From Oscillatoria sp. FACHB-1407 (lineage in GTDB: Bacteria; Cyanobacteriota; Cyanobacteriia; Elainellales; Elainellaceae), in NCBI RefSeq assembly GCF_014697545.1, contig NZ_JACJSA010000011.1, forward strand, positions 124,001 to 188,000: a stretch of DNA of 64,000 nucleotides, in the 5' to 3' direction. The position numbers and the translations under genes are program-made. Within the stretch, counting starts at the first letter, position 1. Each line of letters opens with the position of its first letter. Of this stretch, positions 8,613 to 15,927 are shown piece by piece. Under the pieces are notes generated by a model. The model saw only the letters and a program-made list of their open reading frames with translations. It had not been told where the DNA came from and made no database searches.

Positions 8613-9689
8613 ATGAAAGCAATCATTCTCGCTGGTGGCAAAGGAACACGACTTCGCCCCCTCACGTACACGGGGGCAAAGCAACTGGTGCCAGTCGCTA
8701 ACAAACCCATCCTCTGGTATGGCATTGAGGACTTAGTCGCCGCAGGCATTGTAGATATCGGGATCATTATCAGCCCTGAAACGGGGGCAGAGGTTCAGGC
8801 AAAAACGGGAAGTGGAGAGCGGTTTGGGGCAAACATTACCTACATCCTTCAGGATCAACCTGCCGGGTTAGCCCATGCTGTCAAAGTCGCGCAGCCTTTC
8901 CTGGGAGATTCGCCATTCATCATGTATCTGGGTGATAACTTGGTGCAAAGCGACCTCACTATTTTTCTGGATGAGTTTAAATCTAAACATCTGGACGCAC
9001 TAACCCTGTTGTGCCCTGTGGTTAACCCGACTGCCTTTGGAGTTGCCAGAATAGACGAAAAAGGACGGGTCTTACAACTGATCGAGAAACCCAAAGACCC
9101 TCCCTCAAATTTGGCGTTAGTTGGCGTTTATCTCTTCAATGCGACGATTCATGGGGCGATCGCCAACATTCAGCCCTCCGCCCGTGGAGAACTGGAGATC
9201 ACCGACGCAATTCAATACTTAATTGAGCACAACCACAACGTAGAAGCCCGACAGATACAAGGTTGGTGGCTTGATACCGGAAAGAAGGACGACTTGCTAG
9301 AAGCGAATCGGGTAATTTTAGACACTTGCCTGGTCACTGCCAATGATGGTGAGGTGGATGACAGCAGCCAGATCATTGGACGAGTACAGATTGGCAAAAA
9401 CACAAAGGTTATCAGCTCCATCATTCGAGGTCCGGTGGTGATTGGGGAGAATTGTCACATTGAGAACTGCTTTATCGGTCCCTACAGTAGTATTGCGGAT
9501 GAGGTGGCACTGATCCACGCCGACCTGGAACACAGTGTTTTGCTAGAAGGTGCAAACGTGACGGGCGTTCGTCACCGCATTGTCGATAGCTTAATCGGGC
9601 GACGAGCCCAAATTAAAGAAGCTCCTCAACGCCCTAAAGCGTTGCGATTCATGATTGGAGATGACAGTCAAATCGAAATGATTGAATGA
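8613..9689 (+). CDS. rfbA: glucose-1-phosphate thymidylyltransferase, long form
   Basis: RfbA/RmlA joins glucose-1-phosphate and dTTP to give dTDP-glucose, the first step of rhamnose synthesis. The start at 8613 (MKAIILAGGKGTRLRPLT) gives 358 residues and places the nucleotidyltransferase signature at the N-terminus; the open frame runs 49 codons further upstream but that part is unrelated to the family. Residues 1-240 form the transferase domain. Residues 250-358 form a left-handed beta-helix with hexapeptide-like repeats, as in the long (StrD-type) RmlA subfamily. rfbB follows after about 40 bp. Confidence 0.94.
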   Translation: MKAIILAGGKGTRLRPLTYTGAKQLVPVANKPILWYGIEDLVAAGIVDIGIIISPETGAEVQAKTGSGERFGANITYILQDQPAGLAHAVKVAQPFLGDSPFIMYLGDNLVQSDLTIFLDEFKSKHLDALTLLCPVVNPTAFGVARIDEKGRVLQLIEKPKDPPSNLALVGVYLFNATIHGAIANIQPSARGELEITDAIQYLIEHNHNVEARQIQGWWLDTGKKDDLLEANRVILDTCLVTANDGEVDDSSQIIGRVQIGKNTKVISSIIRGPVVIGENCHIENCFIGPYSSIADEVALIHADLEHSVLLEGANVTGVRHRIVDSLIGRRAQIKEAPQRPKALRFMIGDDSQIEMIE

Positions 9690-9730
9690 TTTGTGTTTGG
9701 CTGAACGTGACTCAAACTACTTAGAACGCT

Positions 9731-10810
9731 ATGACCCTTGCACAAAGGCAACCCCACACCATTCTGATCACAGGCGGAGCAGGATTTATCGGCTCCAACT
9801 TTGTTCACTACTGGTGCAACCACTATCCGGGCGATCGCGTCATCGTGCTCGATGCACTGACCTACGCTGGTAATCTCAACAACTTAACAGATTTAGACAC
9901 CCGTCCCAATTTCCGATTTGTCAAGGGGAATATTTGCGATCGCCCCCTTGTCAGCCAACTTCTCACGGAAGAAGCCATCGATACGGTGGTACACTTCGCC
10001 GCAGAGTCGCACGTCGATCGCTCCATCTTGGGACCAGATGCGTTTATCCAAACCAATGTCGTCGGGACATTCACGTTGCTAGAAAGCTTTCGGCATCACT
10101 GGGTAGAACGGGGTAAGCCAGAGGGCGATCGCTTCCTCCATATCTCAACCGATGAGGTCTACGGCAGTTTAGGGTCAACTGATTCCGCCTTCAACGAAAG
10201 AACAGCCTATGCTCCCAATAGCCCCTACTCTGCCTCGAAAGCAGGCAGCGATCACCTGGTGCGGGCTTACTTCCATACCTATGGAATGCCGACCCTCATT
10301 ACCAACTGCTCCAACAACTACGGTCCTTACCACTTTCCCGAAAAGTTGATTCCCCTGATGTGCATCAACATTCTGCTGGGAAAACCTCTGCCCGTGTATG
10401 GAGATGGGCAGAATATCCGGGATTGGCTCTATGTAGAAGACCATTGCAGCGCATTGGATCGAGTTCTGCACCACAGTCCTCCGGGGGAGACTTACACCAT
10501 CGGTGGTAACAACGAAGTCAAAAACATTGACCTGGTGACAATGATCTGTAATCTGATGGATGAATTATCACCAGAGTTGCCTGTCCATCCGGCAAAGCAA
10601 TTGATCACCTTTGTCAAAGATCGCCCAGGGCACGATCGCCGCTACGCCATTGACTCCACCAAACTGCGAACTCAGTTAAATTGGCAACCCTCTGTTACCT
10701 TAGAGGAGGGATTACGCCGCACTGTGCAGTGGTATTTGACAAATTCTAATTGGTGGCAACCCTTACTATCGGAGGAATATCAGGCATATTACAAAACCGT
10801 GTATACCTGA
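9731..10810 (+). CDS. rfbB: dTDP-glucose 4,6-dehydratase
   Basis: RfbB/RmlB converts dTDP-glucose to dTDP-4-keto-6-deoxyglucose. The 359-residue protein has the NAD-binding motif [23 protein letters not shown], the catalytic STDEVYGSL triad region and [12 protein letters not shown] (YxxxK). Its length is normal. It is the last gene of the operon: all four enzymes from glucose-1-phosphate to dTDP-L-rhamnose are encoded together, just downstream of an export system, which suggests supply of rhamnose for an exported polysaccharide or glycolipid. No glycosyltransferase lies in this operon. Confidence 0.96.
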   Translation: MTLAQRQPHTILITGGAGFIGSNFVHYWCNHYPGDRVIVLDALTYAGNLNNLTDLDTRPNFRFVKGNICDRPLVSQLLTEEAIDTVVHFAAESHVDRSILGPDAFIQTNVVGTFTLLESFRHHWVERGKPEGDRFLHISTDEVYGSLGSTDSAFNERTAYAPNSPYSASKAGSDHLVRAYFHTYGMPTLITNCSNNYGPYHFPEKLIPLMCINILLGKPLPVYGDGQNIRDWLYVEDHCSALDRVLHHSPPGETYTIGGNNEVKNIDLVTMICNLMDELSPELPVHPAKQLITFVKDRPGHDRRYAIDSTKLRTQLNWQPSVTLEEGLRRTVQWYLTNSNWWQPLLSEEYQAYYKTVYT

Positions 10811-10911
10811 TGTTATAGGTGTTCAAATTAACCAATTTCACCAATTATCCTGAGCAACCAGCATTTCGCCTGAAATAAGGTTTGAGTTTAATCAGAGCAT
10901 TTACCTTACTA

Positions 10912-11016
10912 AGCTATAGTCTTACGCACATACGTTAGAGAAAAGGGGTTATGGGATTTGCCCTAGCCAGGACTTCCACCCCTGTACCCCGTCCTCATAC
11001 GGATGAGTACGGCTAT
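10912..11016. repeat. family A-related small repeat
   Basis: An element of about 105 bp with imperfect inverted ends (CTATAGTCTTACGCACATACG and the complement of CGGATGAGTACGGCTATAT) around a core ending in CACCCCTGTACCCCGTCCT, as in the 104-bp family A copies. Together with the flanks it fills most of the 384-bp gap between rfbB and the next gene. A short hairpin, AATCCAGC-ctgt-GCTGGATT, lies further on at about 11062-11081 and could terminate transcription, but no T-tract follows. Confidence 0.55.
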
Positions 11017-11194
11017 ATGTATCAGATTAAACAGTTCAAAAAGAACATGGATGACCAACTCTAATCCAGCCTGTGCTGGATTTGCTCCTCCCTAACCCTC
11101 CTTTAAGGGGAGGGGATCGGAGCGGAACTCCCTGTCCTGGCAGAGATGATTATAGCTACATCGGGAAAACTTTAGGTGCGAGTTTTACGTTTTT

Positions 11195-12511
11195 ATGGTT
11201 GTTGAAGAGGCATTGGTTATTGTTGATAAGTTGTTATCGCCAAATCATTTAAGCTCTGTGCAAGAAATGATTTTACGCAAATGTTGGGAAGGGCGAACCT
11301 ATGACGAAATTGCGGTCAGTTCTCGCTACACGCCCGACTACATTCGTGTGGCAGGTTCACAACTGTGGCAAATGCTTTCTGAAGCGACGGGTGCTAAAGT
11401 CACAAAACATAACTTGCGCTCTAGCTTAATTCGCTGGCAACACAACCAGACTCAAACCCTCAAGCATGAATTTCAACCCTACACAGGCGAAGTGCCTGAA
11501 GGTCCAGTCCCATTGGAGTCTCAATTCTATATTGAACGTTTACCACTGGAAGGGCGTTGTCGTGAAGAACTGGCTAAACCCGGTTCTCTGATTCGGATCA
11601 AAGCACCCGGTCAGTGGGGAAAAACTTCGATGATGATGAGACTGTTAACTCATGCGAAGTCTCTCGACTATCAAATTGTACGATTAAACTTTCAACAAAT
11701 TGACTGGACACTCTTGTCGGATCTGAATCGCTTCATGCGATGGTTTTGTGTTTATTTAACGCAACAGCTTCAGCTAGAAACAAAACTGGATGACTATTGG
11801 GATGCTGATCTGGGAAGTAAGGTGAGCTGTACAAATTATCTGCAATATTACCTGTTACCCCAGCTTCAATCTAACTTTTTATTAGCGATCGATGAAATGC
11901 ATCGTATCTTTGAAGCTTCTGCGGTGGCGCGTGATTTTTTGCCTTTGCTGCGATTTTGGTATGAGGAAGCAAAACAGCAGGAGATCTGGAAGAAGCTTCG
12001 TATCATCGTAGCCTATTCTACCGAAACGTTTATCCCACTCAACCTCAACCAATCCCCGTTTAATGTGGGTTTACCAGCCATCCTGCCAGAGTTCAGTCTG
12101 GAGCAAATTGCAGAATTAGCGCGTCGCTACGGCATTGAGTGGATGAGCAATGAGACGAAAACAAAAGATTTAACGGCTCTGCAAAACATCACTCAGGGAC
12201 ATCCCTATCTCGTGCGACTTGCCCTCTATAAACTGGCACAAAAAGAGGTAAGTTTCGGGCGTTTAATTCAGGAGGCAACAACAGAAGCTGGAATCTACAG
12301 TGATTATCTCCGTAGCCGATTGATCATTCTACAAACTCAGCCTGAATTGGGGCAGGCATTTAAGAAGATTGCTGCGATCGACCATCCAACTACGATTGAG
12401 CCGTTACTTGCATACAAATTATCAAGCCTGGGGTTAGTCAAACATTTGGGAAATGAAGTGTTACCCAGTTGTGAATTGTATCGTTTTTACTTCCGCGATC
12501 GCCTCCGTTAA
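11195..12511 (+). CDS. vMAP-type AAA_35 ATPase with N-terminal HTH
   Basis: This 438-residue protein belongs to a group common in cyanobacteria. Residues 1-90 resemble the helix-turn-helix domain found at the N-terminus of vWA-MoxR-associated proteins (WEGRTYDEIAVSSRYTPDYIR). Residues 110-430 are an AAA-like (AAA_35) domain starting at FYIERLPLE, with a Walker A variant APGQWGKTS, a Walker B-like NFLLAIDEMHRIF and a conserved NQSPFNVGLPA segment. The family is often linked to conflict or signalling systems, but this copy stands alone. It is convergent with the orphan devC, only 16 bp away. A truncated relative is present at 51637-52521. Confidence 0.82.
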   Translation: MVVEEALVIVDKLLSPNHLSSVQEMILRKCWEGRTYDEIAVSSRYTPDYIRVAGSQLWQMLSEATGAKVTKHNLRSSLIRWQHNQTQTLKHEFQPYTGEVPEGPVPLESQFYIERLPLEGRCREELAKPGSLIRIKAPGQWGKTSMMMRLLTHAKSLDYQIVRLNFQQIDWTLLSDLNRFMRWFCVYLTQQLQLETKLDDYWDADLGSKVSCTNYLQYYLLPQLQSNFLLAIDEMHRIFEASAVARDFLPLLRFWYEEAKQQEIWKKLRIIVAYSTETFIPLNLNQSPFNVGLPAILPEFSLEQIAELARRYGIEWMSNETKTKDLTALQNITQGHPYLVRLALYKLAQKEVSFGRLIQEATTEAGIYSDYLRSRLIILQTQPELGQAFKKIAAIDHPTTIEPLLAYKLSSLGLVKHLGNEVLPSCELYRFYFRDRLR

Positions 12512-12527
12512 GTTTGACGCATTGACT

Positions 12528-13667
12528 CTAAAAAATTTCAGCAGGATCAGCCTGCAACGCTTTGCGGACAGAAATCAGCCCAGACAAGATACACATCAGC
12601 AGTGTCAACGTGAACACCAGCATCACTCGCTCTGAACTCATGGCGATCGGTAACCCACCATTTGTAGACCATCGTGTGATCTGATAGAGCACCAATGCAA
12701 TTAGTAATCCGGGTACAAAGCCAAGTGTTGCTAAAAGACTCGCTTCTTCCACAATCACCTTGAAGAGATAGCGGTTTCTGTAGCCAATCGCCTTTAACGT
12801 AGCGTATTCGGGCAAATGTTCTCGCACATCTGTGGTCAGAATTTGATAGACGATCGCCGTTCCCACCATAAACGAAACCGCAACTCCCATATTGAAGATA
12901 AAACCCGTTGAAGTGGTTTGAATCCAAAATCGGTTTTCACGAGCAATTGCCTCTGCTTTCGTCAACACTAAAACATCATTGGGCAATCGAGAACGAAGCG
13001 TTGCCGCGATCGCCTCTACTTGATCGGGCGATCGCACTTGGATTAGCCCCAACTGAATTTGATCGGGATGCTGCATTGGAAATAAGCGGAAGAAATTTTG
13101 AGTATTGACAGCTAACGTGCCACTGGCAGCAAACCCACTTCCCAGAGTAAATTCACCGCTAACAATGACTCGTTTTTTGTTTAACTCCATGACATCGGAT
13201 GGCTCATATCCCAGAGGAGGATTAGAGAGGCGATCGATCAAAACTGCATCAGGGCGATTGAGTGTCGTTACGGCTTGAGCGGGCTGCAACTCTGGTAGCA
13301 GAAACACGGGTTCATAGGGATTAAATCCATACACCAGAACTCTCTGATTGGAGCGAGTAACGGGATTCAACCACTCCACCATCGTCAGATAAAGTGCCAT
13401 CGTTTGCTCAACCCCCCCAATTCCCGCAGATTGGTAGAGACGAGTCCGAGGAAAGGGTCGAGATGCCGCAATCATTTCTGATTTAGGTGAGAACAGAAAA
13501 ATATCTGCATTGAGTTGCTCATAAATCGAACTGGCTGTTTTAGCCACCGCTCCTAAAAAACCCAGATTCATGAACATCAGGAGAACGGCAAAGGCAACCC
13601 CTGCGATCGCCACTAACAAACGAGTCTTTTGATGAGTTAGGTTTGACCAGGCGAGGGGAACATTCAT
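12528..13667 (-). CDS. second DevC-type permease, without its own devA or devB
   Basis: This 379-residue protein is clearly homologous to the devC at 222-1379: same N-terminal segment (VPLAWSNLTHQKTRLLVA), the same large periplasmic domain after the first membrane segment, three C-terminal membrane segments and the same closing RKALQADPAEIF. No ATPase or adaptor gene adjoins it: downstream is the convergent vMAP ATPase gene and upstream is a gene-poor region. It may use the ATPase of the other exporter or one elsewhere. No strong Shine-Dalgarno sequence is visible before its ATG. Confidence 0.88.
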   Translation of the reverse strand: MNVPLAWSNLTHQKTRLLVAIAGVAFAVLLMFMNLGFLGAVAKTASSIYEQLNADIFLFSPKSEMIAASRPFPRTRLYQSAGIGGVEQTMALYLTMVEWLNPVTRSNQRVLVYGFNPYEPVFLLPELQPAQAVTTLNRPDAVLIDRLSNPPLGYEPSDVMELNKKRVIVSGEFTLGSGFAASGTLAVNTQNFFRLFPMQHPDQIQLGLIQVRSPDQVEAIAATLRSRLPNDVLVLTKAEAIARENRFWIQTTSTGFIFNMGVAVSFMVGTAIVYQILTTDVREHLPEYATLKAIGYRNRYLFKVIVEEASLLATLGFVPGLLIALVLYQITRWSTNGGLPIAMSSERVMLVFTLTLLMCILSGLISVRKALQADPAEIF

Positions 13668-13895
13668 GCTTTGCAGGTGACTCGATTTATCAGCAGACAG
13701 ACGTTCGCAAGTAAAGATACTCCTTTCTATTCAACAATAAGGAAAGTAGTTCAGATGTTATAAAAAGGAATGCGTTAAAGTAAGGTCAATTCGGGTCAAG
13801 CACCTGGCAAATCCATTTGCGGCTACAAAGGTTTATCCTGATGCAACCGTAACGCGAATTACGCCAGTGTTGCAGCTGACCGCAGTACCGAAGTG

Positions 13896-14081
13896 CTATT
13901 GACCACGCCTGATGAGCGTCATCTGATGGTGTTTGTAAACCCTGGCGACAACTTCTTTGCCCGCTTGCGCATCCACATCGGCAACGACTACTCTGTATCC
14001 CGCCTGCAAAAATTTGAGAACGGTTGCCTTATCAATTTCCTGCCCTCCCTCTGTTACGATCGCCACTTTAGGGTCATTCAT
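13896..14081 (-). pseudogene. remnant of a short-chain dehydrogenase N-terminus
   Basis: Reading leftward from the ATG at 14081, the frame gives MNDPKVAIVTEGGQEIDKAT and then FLQAGYRVVVADVDAQAGKEVV. This matches the first beta-alpha-beta unit of SDR enzymes, but the TGxxxGIG glycine motif has decayed to TEGGQEID and the frame ends after 61 codons. The rest of the enzyme is absent. The sequence further left no longer resembles an SDR. It is a decayed fragment and unlikely to be functional. Confidence 0.6.
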
Positions 14082-14225
14082 GACAACACAACCCCCCTTT
14101 CCCAATACAACTAAAAAACACCCATCCACCCCTGTTCTATCCCTGTCTTGAGAAAAAGGTATTGAGAAAATGGAAGAAGTGCCTGAAACTTCTTGTTAGG
14201 AATGGGAATTAAATAAGTTCGATAT

Positions 14226-14330
14226 TGGGTAGGGGCGGATTTTGTCGTCAAATCCATGGCAGGGCAGAGATTAGTCTGCTAAACCCGCCCGTACAGTTTG
14301 CGGATTTATTAAACCCACAATCCTTAGTAG
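14226..14330. repeat. family F repeat, AACCCGCCCGTACAG type
   Basis: This stretch contains CTAAACCCGCCCGTACAGTT followed by GCGGATTTATT, just before the crtI-like gene. The same sequence, inverted, is at 24262-24366 (AATAAATTCGCAAACTGTAC then GGGCGGGTTTAGC). Related, more decayed copies lie near 32745-32810, 49150-49285 and 52565-52640. Confidence 0.6.
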
Positions 14331-14351
14331 ATTGGTAGACGTTGAGGGTTC

Positions 14352-15815
14352 ATGAAGATTATCGTGATTGGCAGTGGTTTTGGCGGGCTATCGGCTGCCA
14401 TCCGACTACAGGCGCAGGGACATCAGGTCACGATCGTGGAGAAGCGGGATAAGCCCGGTGGTCGTGCCTACGTATTTCAGCAGGATGGATTTACCTTTGA
14501 TGCAGGTCCAACCATCATCACGGCTCCCTACCTGATTCAGGACTTATTTGCGGTGAGCAACCGCAACCTCGAAGATTACATCACGTTGGTGCCGCTCGAC
14601 CCGTTCTACAATGTCCGATTTGAGGATGGCTCTGTGTTCCACTACAATGGCGATCGCGATTATCTGGTGGAGCAGATTCGGCAGTTCAATCCAGGCGATG
14701 TAGACGGCTACGATCGCTTTTATCGGGCATCAGAGCAAGTGTTTGAGAAGGGACTGCCCCTGATGACTCAACCGTTTAGCCATTTCACCGACATGCTCAA
14801 AGTTGCGCCGGATATGCTGCAATTGCAGTCCTTTAAATCCGTAGCAGGCTTTGTCAATCAGTACATTCAGGATGCGCGACTACGGCAAGTTTTCAGCTTT
14901 CATCCTTTGTTAATTGGGGGCAATCCCTTTCAGAGCACATCGGTCTACGCCATGATTCACAAACTAGAACAGGCATTTGGTGTCTGGTTTGTCATGGGTG
15001 GTACAGGTGCGCTGGTACAAGGCTTTGTGCGGTTGTTTCAAGACCTGGGAGGAGAATTACGGCTAAATCACGAAGTCGCAGAGATTTTGATTGATGGCAA
15101 AACCCAACAAGCAACAGGCGTTGCTCTCAGAAGTGGAGATTTGCTTCAGGCAGATGCGATCGTCAGTAATGCGGATGTTGCCTCAACCTACCTCCATCTG
15201 GTTCCATCACAGTTTCGTCGCAAATATAGCGATCGCTACATACAAAATCTGCGCTATTCGATGTCATTGTTTGTGATCTATTTTGGGACTAATCGCTGTT
15301 ACAACCAGATGGCACACCATGAGATCTTGATGGGTCCGCGTTACCGAGAATGGATGGTGGATCTGTTCGATCGCAAGCATCTGGCATCGGACTTTTCGCT
15401 GTATCTGCATCGTCCTACGGCAACCGATCCAACCCTTGCACCACCGGGTTGTGATAGCTGGTATGTACTGGCTCCCGTGCCAAATTTAGATGGGGCAACG
15501 AATTGGCAGAAGACAACTCAGCCCTATCGAGATGCCATTATGCAGTACTTAGAGCAACACTATCTCCCAGATCTGTCGCAGCACATTGTCACAGAACATA
15601 TTGTTAACCCGCTCTACTTTCGAGACGAGTTAAATAGTTATAAGGGAAGTGCATTTTCAGTAGAGCCAACCCTGTTTCAATCTGCCTGGTTTCGTCCTCA
15701 TAATCAAAGTGAAGATATCGCTAATCTCTATTGCGTGGGAGCCGGAACCCACCCAGGAGCAGGTCTGCCAGGAGTCATGAGTTCTGGAAAGATCGTGGCA
15801 GACATGATGTTATAG
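14352..15815 (+). CDS. crtI: CrtI-type phytoene desaturase family oxidoreductase
   Basis: This 487-residue FAD-dependent desaturase has the N-terminal dinucleotide motif VIGSGFGGLSAAIRL, an acidic EKRDKPGGRA segment, and the C-terminal bacterial desaturase signature GAGTHPGAGLPGVMSSGK. This is the bacterial/fungal CrtI type, not the plant-type CrtP or CrtQ that most cyanobacteria use. The substrate could be phytoene or another carotenoid; no phytoene synthase gene adjoins. The start is preceded by GAGGGTTC. The last codons are ATG ATG TTA TAG, where TATAG is the first part of the family A repeat at 15811, so the natural end has apparently been replaced by the repeat. Confidence 0.85.
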   Translation: MKIIVIGSGFGGLSAAIRLQAQGHQVTIVEKRDKPGGRAYVFQQDGFTFDAGPTIITAPYLIQDLFAVSNRNLEDYITLVPLDPFYNVRFEDGSVFHYNGDRDYLVEQIRQFNPGDVDGYDRFYRASEQVFEKGLPLMTQPFSHFTDMLKVAPDMLQLQSFKSVAGFVNQYIQDARLRQVFSFHPLLIGGNPFQSTSVYAMIHKLEQAFGVWFVMGGTGALVQGFVRLFQDLGGELRLNHEVAEILIDGKTQQATGVALRSGDLLQADAIVSNADVASTYLHLVPSQFRRKYSDRYIQNLRYSMSLFVIYFGTNRCYNQMAHHEILMGPRYREWMVDLFDRKHLASDFSLYLHRPTATDPTLAPPGCDSWYVLAPVPNLDGATNWQKTTQPYRDAIMQYLEQHYLPDLSQHIVTEHIVNPLYFRDELNSYKGSAFSVEPTLFQSAWFRPHNQSEDIANLYCVGAGTHPGAGLPGVMSSGKIVADMML

Positions 15816-15914
15816 CAACTGTCAAGACAGTTGATAAAGGGGGTGTGGAGGCTGCGCCCCCAGCCAGAGGTTCCATCCCTGCACCCCGTCCTAACCAACC
15901 CCTCGGTTGCTATA
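15811..15914. repeat. family A repeat, 104 bp, TATAGCAAC terminal inverted repeats
   Basis: It begins TATAGCAACTG and ends GGTTGCTATA, with an internal G/C-rich hairpin region containing GAGGTTCCATCCCTG. It is nearly identical to the 104-bp copy at 32055-32158. It fills the gap between two convergent genes: the crtI-like stop codon lies inside its left end and the hybrid-kinase stop codon is 13 bp beyond its right end. It could serve as a two-way terminator. Confidence 0.85.
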
Positions 15915-15927
15915 GGATTGCCGTAGA

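Noticed and set aside
13796-13900. Protein-like plus-strand text (PFAATKVYPDATVTRI) before the SDR remnant
   Set aside because: It needs a frame change to continue and I could not assign it to any family; it may be another decayed fragment.
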